A model generated the notes under the pieces. The model saw nothing but the letters and a program-made list of their open reading frames with translations, ran no database searches and was not told the DNA's origin. Positions 1-10,269 of a DNA stretch of 64,000 bases are shown one piece after another. Made by a program: the position numbers and the translations under genes. The stretch spans positions 48,111,581 to 48,175,580 of the forward strand of contig CAXKWD010000009.1 of NCBI GenBank assembly GCA_964059195.1, written 5' to 3'. Source of the stretch: Ectobius pallidus. Taxonomy: Eukaryota; Arthropoda; Insecta; Blattodea; Ectobiidae. Each line of letters opens with the position of its first letter. Position 1 is the first letter of the stretch.

Positions 1-1256
1 TGAAGTTCAGTTAAGAAATTTTGTGGGTTGGTATTATTATTCTCATCAAAAACAGGTAACTTAATTTCGTTCATTAAGTAGCTAGGAAAATTTGTGCCTA
101 ACTGACTAACTCCTGTGGACAAAGGTACATTAATATCCTGCACCTGGGAACCATTATGACTGTTTATCCTTTCCTGACATCTAGGAGATCTACATGGTAA
201 CTGTGAGTAAGTTTCTTCAACAACATTCCTACTCATATTGTTTCCCAGTTGAGGTACATTCACATCATTAATTACAGGTGAAGTTACAGGAATATTTAAT
301 CTATTTTCCAATACACAAATTCTACTTGTCAGTAACTCTTCATCTTTGTGTACTCTCCTACTCAATACTGTCAACTCTTCTTGCGCTTCTACAATCTGTA
401 TTTCAATGTCTTTCTGTTTCACTTTTAACAGCTGATTCTTCTTCTCTAAGTCATTTCTAGCCTCATCATTTATCTTAGCAAAACCTAACAATGTTTCGTC
501 GAAAGCATTCATCTGCATTTTCATAAGTGACACGCTATTGTCTAGTTCTGACACATTAGCTACAATAACTTTCATTTCCTCACTAGTATTAGATACATCT
601 GTTTGCATTGTTTGCAAGTTAGTGCTAACATTTGAAATAACCTCTTTTACTTCTGATATATCATTATTTACAATAGTTTGAATATTCTCTAGAGCAACGG
701 TGACGTCATTATTAACCTGCTCTTTGAAATCACCTAACCTTTCCTGTACTTCCTTTACCACTTCTTGTTTTAAATCATCTTTTAATTTTGTCAAGTTTTC
801 ATCCATTTGTACTAACTTCAAACTAATGTTTTCATTTACATCTGCTTTTACATTATTCACATCAGTACTAACTTTGCTAACGTCACTTTTTACATCATTG
901 ATGTCAGTCTTAACATCGTTAATATCTGTCTTGACCTCATTTTTAACATCATCAATTTTACTACTAAGCTTGTTGAACATTTGCTGCATAAAACTTTTAA
1001 TTGAGTTCTCTAACTGGTCATCTGAAGATTCACTATCTTCGCGCCTAGTCACGTTTACATTTGAAACGGAAACATCTGTTTCGACCTGAACTTCCATATC
1101 AGTAACAATCTCATCTACTAACTGTAAACTACTATCAGCACTTATGTTGTCTACAATACCCTCCATCTCAGTACTAGTTAGCAAGTCCTGTCCATTTTCT
1201 AACACATCTGAACTTTCCTTCTGTGGCGACATTATTTCGCGGCCTCTGAGTTTCAT
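1..1256 (-). CDS. Gag polyprotein, N-terminal part (LTR-1, runs off the window)
   Basis: Reading the minus strand from an ATG at 1254-1256 gives an open frame of about 418 codons with no stop up to base 1. The start (MKLRGRE...) resembles the basic starts of the Gags of LTR-2 and LTR-3. Residues about 85-330 are heptad-like, with repeated INDVK/TDINDVK units that predict a long coiled coil. The last visible stretch (LPVFDENNNTNPQNFL) matches the start of the capsid-like domain in the other two Gags. The protein should assemble retrotransposon particles in the cytoplasm. No CCHC knuckle is visible in the part present. The start is chosen because it is the first ATG after the primer site. The family assignment rests on the two related Gags in this window. 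Confidence 0.8.
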   Translation of the reverse strand, partial: MKLRGREIMSPQKESSDVLENGQDLLTSTEMEGIVDNISADSSLQLVDEIVTDMEVQVETDVSVSNVNVTRREDSESSDDQLENSIKSFMQQMFNKLSSKIDDVKNEVKTDINDVKTDINDVKSDVSKVSTDVNNVKADVNENISLKLVQMDENLTKLKDDLKQEVVKEVQERLGDFKEQVNNDVTVALENIQTIVNNDISEVKEVISNVSTNLQTMQTDVSNTSEEMKVIVANVSELDNSVSLMKMQMNAFDETLLGFAKINDEARNDLEKKNQLLKVKQKDIEIQIVEAQEELTVLSRRVHKDEELLTSRICVLENRLNIPVTSPVINDVNVPQLGNNMSRNVVEETYSQLPCRSPRCQERINSHNGSQVQDINVPLSTGVSQLGTNFPSYLMNEIKLPVFDENNNTNPQNFLTEL

Positions 1257-1547
1257 TTATAATCATAAAAATAACACCTTACTTTATTTGTAGGCTTCGC
1301 AGGCTTCTTACAATTACTTTCATTCTGGAAGCTGATTGTTGGCGGTTGATGTTGGATGGTCACAGCTGCTGCCTACTGCATGATGTCGAACACCTGGGCT
1401 GACCTCGTGATGGCGTGGTGATTGTTGCGCGTAACCGTACCTAGCTCACGATTCTCGCTTAATTCTGTATATCACAATCTGCTTGCTAATGTCCCGATTA
1501 GAATATTTGTTCACAGAGTCTTTACACAGTTCGATTGTTCTTCTAAA
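1257..1547 (-). other. Untranslated leader of LTR-1
   Basis: About 290 bases lie between the primer-binding site and the gag start on the minus strand. No ORF or repeat stands out. It is read as the 5' leader of LTR-1. Confidence 0.5.
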
Positions 1548-1565
1548 GCCCCACGTTGGGCGCCA
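1548..1565 (-). promoter_or_regulatory. tRNA primer-binding site of LTR-1
   Basis: On the minus strand the bases read TGGCGCCCAACGTGGGGC, the known 18-nt complement of the 3' end of tRNA-Lys (the Lys1,2 type). It lies 3 bases inside the presumed LTR end, as expected for minus-strand priming, and fixes the orientation of LTR-1. Confidence 0.85.
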
Positions 1566-1568
1566 AAT

Positions 1569-2340
1569 TGATATAGGTGATGGGTTGGGAGCTGGATTCG
1601 TTGTGGAAATGTACTTACTTCGATGCTCCGTTGGGCTCCTTCAGTTCTGCACCTATATCTTTTCCACGGCTTTTGTAGCTCAGGGTATCACACGAATCAT
1701 CTGAGGGATTGGTTTATAGCTAGTTATGTCCTTATAAATGATAACTTCACTATAAACGTTTTATATCGGCATTTATTCAAATTAACTGTGTTCTGCGTAG
1801 CTGTTTGTGTAAATTCACCACTTCAATTGCATTTTTCAAGTACTTACGTGTATTTCTGTTTTCTTATTTCTCACAAAGTAAATGAAACTCACACGCTATC
1901 TTTTATGACATACGTTCGTGTTTAATAAGTGGCTTTGGTGAGAATCGCCATTAAGCTAGGTAATATTTCCCGCGACTTTCCACAAGAGCGACGTACGGAG
2001 GTCTGCTCTCCTCGGCGAATATGGTGGAAGTGAACTCCTGACCACGCTAAGTTCGCGGCTAATGGATGCTTCTCTCTCATTGGCTGTATTTTTCATTACG
2101 TAAAACAGTTCTATTGGTTAAAACAATTCGCGGGCCAAAACTATGAATTTAGTACGTTGTATTTTCGAAATATACGTTTCTTTTACAGTTAAGATTTCAA
2201 ATTTGGAATTAGGAAATAATAATAATAATCTAAACGAGAATTTTGATATCGAAATAATAATAATAATAATTTTAATGATTCGAATAAATATGAATTAACT
2301 ATTTTTTATAGTAAATCGAAAGGGGTGGAATATTTCAGCT
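1569..2340 (-). repeat. Putative 5' LTR of LTR-1
   Basis: The plus-strand sequence starts TGATATAGG directly after the primer site, so on the minus strand the LTR ends ..CCTATATCA. A candidate other end is near 2340, where the minus strand would start TGAAATATTCC. CCAAT-like motifs near 2080-2120 and A/T-rich DNA with (AAT)n at 2218-2275 lie at the promoter side. The partner LTR is outside the window, so the outer boundary is a guess. Confidence 0.5.
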
Positions 2341-2449
2341 TCAACTCATGATCGAATAGTTATTCAACCAATATGTTTCATTTTACTATAACTACTCTTA
2401 CTATTTCTTATTAGTATGTAAACTTTCTTACTCTCAAACTAAGTACATT
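2341..2449. other. Short spacer between LTR-1 and the pol end of LTR-2
   Basis: AT-rich DNA just after the integrase stop of LTR-2. No clear polypurine tract or second LTR is seen, so LTR-1 may have inserted into the 3' end of LTR-2 and displaced its LTR. Confidence 0.3.
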
Positions 2450-2806
2450 CTACTCTGGAGTGGTGAGGTAGGGTTTCAACAGACATTTATGGAATCTCCC
2501 TACTATCTTTTCTGTATCAATATGGCATATTTCATAAGTATGATTGCCAAAGTTTTTACATATCTTAAATGGGCCTTGGTACAAATTACTCATACGGAAG
2601 TACACTTTCTTTAGTGCATTAGACAGCAACTTTATTTTAGCTACTACTAAATCTCCTATGTTTGGGTCCCATTTTGCCTTATGGCGTTTTACCTTGCTAC
2701 GCCGGTATTCAGCCTTTTTTGCGGATCCGGTCGACAGCCCTTTTGCATATCTCTTCCTCTGTAAGTTTCTTACCAGGAACATACTTGGCTTCCGGTAAGT
2801 TGACAA
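2450..2806 (-). pseudogene. Integrase C-terminal domain of LTR-2 pol
   Basis: A 118-codon minus-strand frame contains the basic linker and the SH3-like C-terminal part of a Ty3/Gypsy integrase (KWDPNIGDLVVAKI, then YQGPFKICKNFGNHTYEI and FHKCLLKPYL). The first 30 codons overlap the upstream integrase frame and are spurious. True homology begins at about AEYRRSKVKRHKAKWDP, so a frameshift near 2710-2725 separates this segment from the catalytic core. The stop at 2450 is the natural pol end. Confidence 0.8.
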
Positions 2807-3548
2807 TGACAGGATCTGGGTCTTGGTTCAACATTAAGGTGACAGGTGCTGCTAAGGTTGTTGGATTGATGGAATGGTTCAGCACTTTTTCGATTACTTC
2901 ACACTTTGATACCCAATTTGTTTGGTGCTTATTACATAGGATCCTGAAGTATAGGGATATGTCACGCAAAATTCTTTCTGCTATATTCGCGATAGGATGG
3001 TAAAAAGACGAATGAAAAATCTTCACACCATGTTGAGTTAAAGTGTTATTGAAAACTTTACTCTTGAAACATGTAGCATTGTCACACAGAACAGTAAAAG
3101 GACGGCCAAAAGTAGGTATGTATTGCTTTGTTAGCTTGTCTACACATGCCCTACCTGTAACCTTCCGTAAAGGATAAATCTTTACATACTTGGTAAATGC
3201 GTCGTAAGCTACAAGAATGTACCTATGCCCGAACTGACCTTGGGGCATCTCTCCGTGAAAATCCAATGCAACAAGACTGTTCTTGCTGTCCCTAATAATA
3301 TTCTTAGGTTCTGTGTCATAATGTACATTAATAGGTTTTGCTAATTGACATGTCTTACAGGTGCGCAATATCTGGCGTACTTTGCGCGCGATATGCTTGA
3401 AATAAAAATCATTTGAGATATTTATAGATACCTTTTCACTACCTGAGTGGCATAATGCTTCATGGTAAGCTAAAATTAAATTGCTCTCCATGCATTTAGG
3501 AATATACATCTTCCATTTTGGTTCTTCTTTGCCACACATCTTATACAC
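2709..3548 (-). pseudogene. Integrase zinc-binding domain and catalytic core, LTR-2 pol
   Basis: A 279-codon minus-strand segment. It carries the HHCC zinc site (H29, H34, C64, C67; ..CKTCQLAKP) and then the RNase-H-fold core with D96 (VALDFHGE), D156 (LCDNATC) and E191 (NIAERILRD). The D156-E191 spacing of 35 is right for retroviral-type integrases. The enzyme would insert the cDNA copy into the genome. The frame ends at 2709 through a frameshift into the C-terminal segment. Upstream, a second frameshift near 3590 separates it from RNase H. Each catalytic residue is present, so this copy decayed by indels and not by loss of the active site. Confidence 0.88.
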
Positions 3549-3574
3549 AATATCATCTATTATTGCTGTTGTCC

Positions 3575-4912
3575 CTATACCACCAACTTCAACTCCATTC
3601 TTATGTCATTGTTTACATTTTCACCCTCAGAGGTACTATCACTTTCTACACTTTGCACGTTTCCTAGGGTAATGTGGGGGGCGGTAGAGGTCAATCGGCT
3701 GATTTCAGGGTCTAATGCCTGTAATTCTTTTATCCTTTTGAACTCGGCTGTGAACTGACGAGCACCGGAAGTGGGAAGGGTTAGGATAGCAATCTCTTGC
3801 TTCGACGATGCTATGGTCTCAGGAATGTTCGGATTGGGATAGTCCAAACGGCTAAGAAGATCCCCAAAGACATTTAAACGTCCAGGGATATGCCTAATCT
3901 CAATATCATAAGCCATTATCTCATGAATATATCTAGAGATTTTACTATTTGTCAATCTACATTTCTTAAGAAAAGATAAGCTTATATGGTCTGTATAAGC
4001 AATGACTGTTTTATTGAAGACATATTGCCTGAACTTCACTAGGGCGTAATACAACCCTGCTACCTCCAATTCTGTAACACAAGCTCTGGATTCGACGTCT
4101 GTCAAACCTCTAGAAGCGGTTGCAATGACATGAGTATTGCCTTCCTGATCTACTTGACTGAGGACGCATCCGATGGCTTTGCATGAGCTATGACAATGTA
4201 TAACGTAAGGTACGTTGTCAATTGGTCTCTCCAACAATATTGCATTTGCAAAAAGAGACTTTATTCTCTGAAAAGCTTCGTCATGCTCTGAAGTCCATTT
4301 CCACTTGCTATCCTTTTTCAACAACTTAGCATAATTTATAAGAAATCTGCTTTGGAATTGCAAAACACCTAGCAATCTACGTAACTGCTTAATAGACTTG
4401 GGAGGGGGAATAAGCTGAATTGCTTTAATTCTATCTGGATTAGGTTTAATCCCATCTGATGACACTATATAACCTAGGAATTCGATTTGCTCTCGGAAGA
4501 ACATAGTTTTCTTCGGGTTGACCGTCATTCCGTGTTCTTTCAGCCTGCCTAATACCAAGTCAATACTTCGGAGATGCGAGTCAAAATCTTGATTCGTTAA
4601 AAGAAAGTCATCCAAATAGGAGATTATACCATCGCGAGTGGTTTCCGGGAAGATAATGTAGAGTGCTCTCAACAATGCACTACCATTGGTTTTATAGCCA
4701 AATGGACATCTAGAAAACATTAGGCTACGTCCGGCATGAAGGAAACTGGTATATTGACGATCTTCTTCCCTTAATGGAATCTGCCAAAAGGAATTGACCA
4801 AATCGATACTACTGAAAAATTTGCCCTTTTCCAGCCTACATAACAAAGATTCTATACTTTCTGGCCTAAAGTTGTCTGTTGCCATATGAGAGTTCGCGAA
4901 GCGGGCGTCCAC
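3575..4912 (-). pseudogene. Reverse transcriptase and RNase H, LTR-2 pol
   Basis: A 445-codon minus-strand segment of a Ty3/Gypsy-type polymerase. RT motifs are IDLVNSFWQIPL (D37) and YLDD (Y99-D102), followed by LGYIVSSDGIKPNPDRIKAI and the typical thumb. RNase H follows from about residue 235 (AIGCVLSQ, TELEVAGL, AYTDH, NVFGDLLSRL). Where the family normally has a first catalytic Asp (TDAS), this copy reads CHSS, so RNase H may be impaired. The upstream border is a single in-frame TAG at 4931-4933. The downstream border is a frameshift near 3590. The gene would copy element RNA to DNA in the particle. Confidence 0.9.
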
Positions 4913-4933
4913 GGTAAGGCGTAATGATCCATT

Positions 4934-6010
4934 CTATTTATAGGTCCAACAAAGCGGATTTACATATTTTGAACTAGAAACTTCAATCATGCCTGCTTCT
5001 AACATGTCTTTAATTACCTGATCAGCCTGCTTTCTTAAGGCTAGGGGGATAGGTCTAGATCTATAATGATATTCAGGGAGATCTTTCACTTCGAATGAAT
5101 GTACGTAAGAAACACATTTTCCAGCTTTAAATGAGAAAGCATCTCTATTTTTAAGTAATACTTTACGTAGCTCCTCCTTTTGACTAGGACTTAAGTTATA
5201 AGCTGAATCGGCTTTTTCCTCTAATAACTTGCTTATTGATTCTTCCTCTACGTTTATCTCACTTATTTCACAATCTTGCACGTTATTCAACGCTATACCC
5301 TCGCTTTCCTGCGTTCGCATACTGCGTACATGAATTAATTCAAGAGTGCATTCTTCGCAGTCTATATTGGTACAACAACATCCTACACTATCTCCATAAC
5401 TCTCGGAGGACACAACAGGACTTACCTTTATCACCTGTTCATTTTCTTTGACTGATAAACTTTCAACAATAAAAGTCTCATAAGGAATCTGAGTCCGATC
5501 TGCCTCAACTACATCTGCTATTTCTTCACACCTGTCATTAAAGGGAACTTCTATGATCTTATTTGCTACATTCATGGTAAATAAAAGCCTATCAAAGTGT
5601 ATGATGCTGTGATATTCAGAAAACAGGTCGCAACCTAAAATTAAGTCACTTACTAATTTAGGTATTACCAAAAAGAATAGCTCCAATGAATTACCACCTA
5701 TATTTACTGACATCATACACTGATATTTGATGGATTGTTTCTTACGTGAAATAGCGACTGTGCAGGTTACTCCACATAAGGGTAGTGAAACAACTTTGAC
5801 GCCTAACTCTATCAGTTTGTGATACAAATCCTCGCTTATTACACTATTTGTAGCACCAGAGTCTAATAAAGCTACAACTTCTATATCATTAATCTTTAAA
5901 AGGACATGAGGAGGCCCTACATTATGCTCACTCTCGCGATTTTGATTACTAGTCTGCAAAGTATTAACAAGCCCTTGCTCTTTATTTCGAGCCTCAACAT
6001 CACCCCACAC
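4934..6010 (-). pseudogene. Aspartic protease and RT N-terminus, LTR-2 pol
   Basis: A 358-codon minus-strand segment. A retropepsin-like domain is marked by LLDSGATNSVIS (catalytic D50) and the downstream LILGCDLFS flap-to-helix motif. The last 100 residues reach the start of RT (ALRKQADQVIKDMLEAGMIEVSSS). The frame stays open upstream of 6010 to about 6056 and overlaps no gag codon. Gag stops at 6070-6072 and pol lies in the -1 frame, suggesting a -1 frameshift arrangement that has since eroded. A TAG at 4931-4933 truncates it. The middle (about residues 170-250) is acidic and low in homology. Confidence 0.85.
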
Positions 6011-6069
6011 TACCTTTGGACTTGGATCAAGATATGGGGTTTCTAGTTTAACGGTTGCTGCCCGTTACT

Positions 6070-6497
6070 TTACGCACCATTTTCTTGTTCCATATCCATA
6101 GGCTGACTTGCATTTCCTTGGAATGCTCTAGCATCTGGGTTCAAACCTTGAACCGAATTACTTCTACTTCCACCATTGTGACTTCCTCTATTGTTTTGAT
6201 TACCTCTGTTGTAATTACCTCTGTTGTTATTACCTCTGTTGTTATTACCTCGATTATTCTTTCTCCAAGAGTACCTATTCTTTCTATATGGTCCACCACC
6301 ATTGTTTCTAGTTAGGTCACCATTCCAGTACCCTTGAGCATATTGATTCCTACGAAGCCATGGGATGTTACCCTGATTGCTTCTATTATCATAACCATCA
6401 ACATCTAGAGAATTTATCTGACCTCTATCGTTATTACCTTGTCTGCCAAACCCTCGATTAGAATTATTTCTGTTATACTGGTTTTGTCTGTTTCCCC
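6070..6497 (-). pseudogene. Gag C-terminus of LTR-2 (RNA-binding tail)
   Basis: The minus-strand frame encodes an Arg/Asn/Gly-rich tail with repeated RGNNN units, ending at a stop at 6070-6072. There is no CCHC knuckle. Such a basic RG/N-rich tail probably replaces the nucleocapsid and binds element RNA. It is severed from the rest of Gag by DNA-A. The frame on the two sides of DNA-A differs by one base, so a small indel has also happened. Confidence 0.8.
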
Positions 6498-6501
6498 TAT
6501 A

Positions 6502-9500
6502 GGGTCATTCCATGTCAAGTGAACCAATGGAAAAACATGACCACCTCCGATTTTAGTCATACTTGGTTGTCATGAAGTACCACCTGAGATATGTTGAAGT
6601 ACAAAATATCAGATTTTTATGTGTTGTAGTTTTCCAGTTATACCCTTCTGAAATATGGAAAAAAACCAAATTTTCTGCATAAGTGCAATCACAAAATGAC
6701 GCATAAATCAAGCTGGAATTGACATAGATGAGTGGGAAAAGTATCAAAATGTAGCTTATATTATGAGCTTTAATTTGATACGTCACACGACTACTTTCGA
6801 AAAAAAATATTTTCAAGGTTACCCAAAAAAAATTTGAAAACTGAATTTTTCAAAAACCTATATTTTGAAAATTTTGAAACAATTCTCATAGAAACATACA
6901 TATTTCAGCATCATGTCCTACAAGTTTTGATAAGGGATCGCAATGGGATCATATTTTTTTACATTTATAACAAATACTATGCACGCTGGGTAAGAATATA
7001 TGACACAGGAATATTGCACTTAATTCTAAAATCCATTCCTTTGTCCAGGGAGTTGTTTACCAACATGCATATACCAACTTGTGCAAGTGGTCAAATGGGT
7101 ATGAGTAAACACAGTCTGCAAGCATGTGAGTCAGCCAGGGAATGCAAGTTGTAACCTGTTGGACCTGGCTTCAGTTGTGCCTTGACTCTCATGCAGTGTG
7201 CTTCCTTTCTTCAAAGGCTGTACAAAGACTGTATTGCTGCATGTAAAGTAGTGGGTTCAGTGATTAAAATAGGCATTGTGTATTTCCCCAGTATGGCTGA
7301 AAAAGTAAGTGAAACAGCAAAGATTTTCTGCTGCAACCCTTTCAAGAAAGACAGACATCAGGGTGTGAAAAGAAGTGTGAGGCCTGTTACTGACTGGATG
7401 TGTGACATGTTTGACACCATTGTGGTAGGTATGAAAATTTGTGACAGTTGTAGGAAAGAACTATCAAAGCAGAAACAGGTTACAGATACAACAGATGACT
7501 GTTTAGTACCAGTAGCCAATACCACTAGGCCTACTAATGTTGATGAATCATTTGTAGCTTTAGATGTTACCTTAGAGTACCTTAATAAGTCTCTAAGCTC
7601 TCTAGAGGAGTCACCTGTTGCTAAGAGGAAGTTGCAAATGAAATCATACTGTGATAAAAAATACAGTAAAATAAAAAAATGTTTGACAGAAAAGGTACTA
7701 ACAGCAGCAAGTACAAATACAGAGAAAACTGTTGACCATAAATCAGAATCATGTGAAGTCATTTGTCAGCTAAAAGAAAAGTTTCAAGAAGAAAATATAA
7801 GTGTTAGTGAAAAATTGCAAATTTTAACAGTACTACCTAAAAGCTGGTCATGCAGTGAAATACAAAATGAATTTCAGGTTAGCAACAGAATGGCAAGAAA
7901 AGCTAAAGCATTGGTGAAAGCGAAGGGTATTCTGGCAACACCAAATCCTAAACCAGGAAAGGTTTTAAATGAATCTGTGATTGAGAAGGTAATAGGGTTC
8001 TACAACAGTGATGATGTCAGCCGTCTTATGCCTGGAAAAAAAGATTTTGTTTCTGTGAAAACGGGTGACAGTAGTAGAATTCATGTACAGAAGAGGCTAG
8101 TGATGGGCAACTTGAAGGAAGTGTACGAGCTGTTCAAAAACAAAAATCCTACTGATAAGATTGGATTTTCGAAATTTGCTGATTTACGACCTAAACATTG
8201 CGTCTTGGCTGGAGGAAGTGGTACCCACACAGTATGCGTTTGTACAGTGCATCAGAATGTTAAATTAATGCTACAAGTGTTGAAATCCAAACAAATTACA
8301 CTGAATGATGGCACAGATATAAGTAATTATAATTCCTGTTTAGCGAAGTTAATGTGTGAAGAGCCAGGCACAGCATGCCACCTTAATGAATGTCCTTCAT
8401 GTCCAGGTGTAGATAATTTGAAAGATGAGTTACAGTTGCTGCTAGATAATGAACTGGTGGACAACATTACATACAAGCAGTGGGTTTCTGTTGACAGATG
8501 TAATTTAGTAACCTTCATCAAAACTGCAGATGAGTTTATAGAAACTTTGTGTGAACAGTTGTTGATTTTGAAGAGACATTCTTTTATTGCAAGAAGACAG
8601 GCAGAATATTATAATCACTTGAAGCAGAATATTGGAGTAAATGAAGCTGTGGTATGTATGGACTTTGCAGAAAATTATTCGTTTGTACTACAGGATGAAG
8701 CCCAGTCTTTTCATTGGAACAATGATCAAGCAACTATTTTTCCTATAGCAGTCTACTACAATGATCATAATATACACTACAAAAGTATTGTATGTATTTC
8801 TGAATGTCTACAGCATGACACCACTGCTGTTCATTTATTCCAGAAAAGGCTTATCTCTCATTTGAAGTTGGAAGTAATTAGAGATTTGAAAAAAATTTAC
8901 TACTTCTCAGATGGTGCAGCTGCGCAATTTAAAAACAGAAAAAACTTTTCAAACTTATGCCACCATGTTCATGATTTTGGAATTGAGGCAGAGTGGCATT
9001 TCTATGCAACAGCCCATGGGAAAGGAGTATGTGACGGTCTGGGTGGTACTGTGAAAAGACTTGCAGGAAAGGCAAGCCTACAGCGGCCATACGAGCATCA
9101 AATCATGACACCAGCACAGCTGTTTACATGGAGTGAGGAAAACATCGACTCCATGCAGTTCTTCTTCTTCAATGAAGCACAATACAACAAAGAGGAAAAA
9201 ATACTTGCAGACAGATTTCTGTCTACAAAAGCAATACCAGGCACACAGAAGTTCCACAGTTTCATCCCATTGTCAGATAAAGTGTTGTTGACAAAGGTAT
9301 TTTCAAGAAGTGAACAGTCATCCACTTTTTCAGTGTTAGGACCACGTGTGCAACAGAGGCTGAAGCTAGCAGAAGTAAAAGGATATGTTACATGTGAGAA
9401 CAACAATCATTGGTGGCTTGGTGTAGTTGTGGACAAAAATGAGACAGCACAGATAGTGGAACTGATGTTTCTGCACCCTGCAGGTCCTTCTCCATCATTT

Positions 9501-10269
9501 ACTTTCAAAAGTGACTGTCCAAATAAACTGACTGTGCCTCTCTCTCAGATCCTCACCCTTGTGCAACCTACATGTCCCACTGGCCGTAGTTATTACCTCT
9601 CGAAGGAAGAGATGGATGCGGCAACCATGGCTCTAGAAAATTACTGTAGACAATAAATTCACGTTTTTGTCATTGAAGAAGGGAAGGTAACATGTTTTCT
9701 GTAAGTTTTTCTTTTTGATTGTAATGAAATTTTAGAATTAAGTGCAAGATTACGGTGCCATATATTCTTACCCAGCGTGCATAGTATTTGTTATAAATGT
9801 AAAAAAATATGATCCCATTGCGATCCCTTATCAAAACTTGTAGGACATGATGCTGAAATATGTATGTTTCTATGAGAATTGTTTCAAAATTTTCAAAATA
9901 TAGGTTTTTGAAAAATTCAGTTTTCAAATTTTTTTTGGGTAACCTTGAAAATATTTTTTTTCGAAAGTACTCGTGTGACGTATCAAATTAAAGCTCATAA
10001 TATAAGCTACATTTTGATACTTTTCCCACTCATCTATGTCAATTCCAGCTTGATTTATGCGTCATTTTGTGATTGCACTTATGCAGAAAATTTGGTTTTT
10101 TTCCATATTTCAGAAGGGTATAACTGGAAAACTACAACACATAAAAATCTGATATTTTGCACTTTAACATATCTCAGGTGGTACTTCATGACAACCAAGT
10201 ATGACTAAAATCGGAGATGGTCATGTTCAAAATTGACAAAAAATTGGTTCACTTGACATGGAATGACCC
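6502..10269 (+). mobile_element. DNA-A: intact-looking DNA transposon with 0.5-kb TIRs inside gag
   Basis: The ends are GGGTCATTCCATGTCAAGTG and its complement. The inverted arms run about 6502-7035 and 9728-10269 and are nearly identical except for about 10 bases just inside the ends, which indicates a young insertion. Flanks are TATA (6498-6501) and TAAA (10270-10273), an imperfect 4-bp duplication. The single gene (7182-9656) fills the space between the arms. It sits in the gag of LTR-2 in the opposite orientation. A 4-bp AT-rich duplication would suit Sola-type elements, but I cannot name the superfamily with confidence. Confidence 0.9.
7182..9656 (+). CDS. Transposase of DNA-A (824 aa, intact)
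   Basis: One uninterrupted frame between the two TIRs. A better start may be M38 (MAEKVSETAKIFCCNPF). An N-terminal zinc module follows (CC at 50-51 in CCNPF, C87 and C90 in KICDSCRKEL). Residues 225-250 look like a helix-turn-helix. Next come PGKKDF (284-289), FSKFADLRP (329-337) and a Cys/His cluster (C352, C354, H357, C399, H400, C404, C407). The catalytic RNase-H-like part has D494 (MDFAENY), D577 (YFSDGAAAQFKN) and H612/D618 (AHGKGVCDGLGGTVKR), which I propose as the acidic triad. A C-terminal domain (about 730-800) ends it. I know this architecture from many uncharacterised invertebrate proteins. The same family is seen broken in DNA-F and DNA-J. Confidence 0.85.
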   Translation: MTLMQCASFLQRLYKDCIAACKVVGSVIKIGIVYFPSMAEKVSETAKIFCCNPFKKDRHQGVKRSVRPVTDWMCDMFDTIVVGMKICDSCRKELSKQKQVTDTTDDCLVPVANTTRPTNVDESFVALDVTLEYLNKSLSSLEESPVAKRKLQMKSYCDKKYSKIKKCLTEKVLTAASTNTEKTVDHKSESCEVICQLKEKFQEENISVSEKLQILTVLPKSWSCSEIQNEFQVSNRMARKAKALVKAKGILATPNPKPGKVLNESVIEKVIGFYNSDDVSRLMPGKKDFVSVKTGDSSRIHVQKRLVMGNLKEVYELFKNKNPTDKIGFSKFADLRPKHCVLAGGSGTHTVCVCTVHQNVKLMLQVLKSKQITLNDGTDISNYNSCLAKLMCEEPGTACHLNECPSCPGVDNLKDELQLLLDNELVDNITYKQWVSVDRCNLVTFIKTADEFIETLCEQLLILKRHSFIARRQAEYYNHLKQNIGVNEAVVCMDFAENYSFVLQDEAQSFHWNNDQATIFPIAVYYNDHNIHYKSIVCISECLQHDTTAVHLFQKRLISHLKLEVIRDLKKIYYFSDGAAAQFKNRKNFSNLCHHVHDFGIEAEWHFYATAHGKGVCDGLGGTVKRLAGKASLQRPYEHQIMTPAQLFTWSEENIDSMQFFFFNEAQYNKEEKILADRFLSTKAIPGTQKFHSFIPLSDKVLLTKVFSRSEQSSTFSVLGPRVQQRLKLAEVKGYVTCENNNHWWLGVVVDKNETAQIVELMFLHPAGPSPSFTFKSDCPNKLTVPLSQILTLVQPTCPTGRSYYLSKEEMDAATMALENYCRQ

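Noticed and set aside
700..1089. 129-codon plus-strand ORF rich in Ser/Leu/Thr
   Set aside because: It is the antisense shadow of the coiled-coil region of the LTR-1 gag; no codon or motif supports it.
9945..10208. 87-codon ORF present in both arms of DNA-A (also 6553-6816)
   Set aside because: It lies within the TIRs, is preserved only because the arms are identical, and has no known motif.
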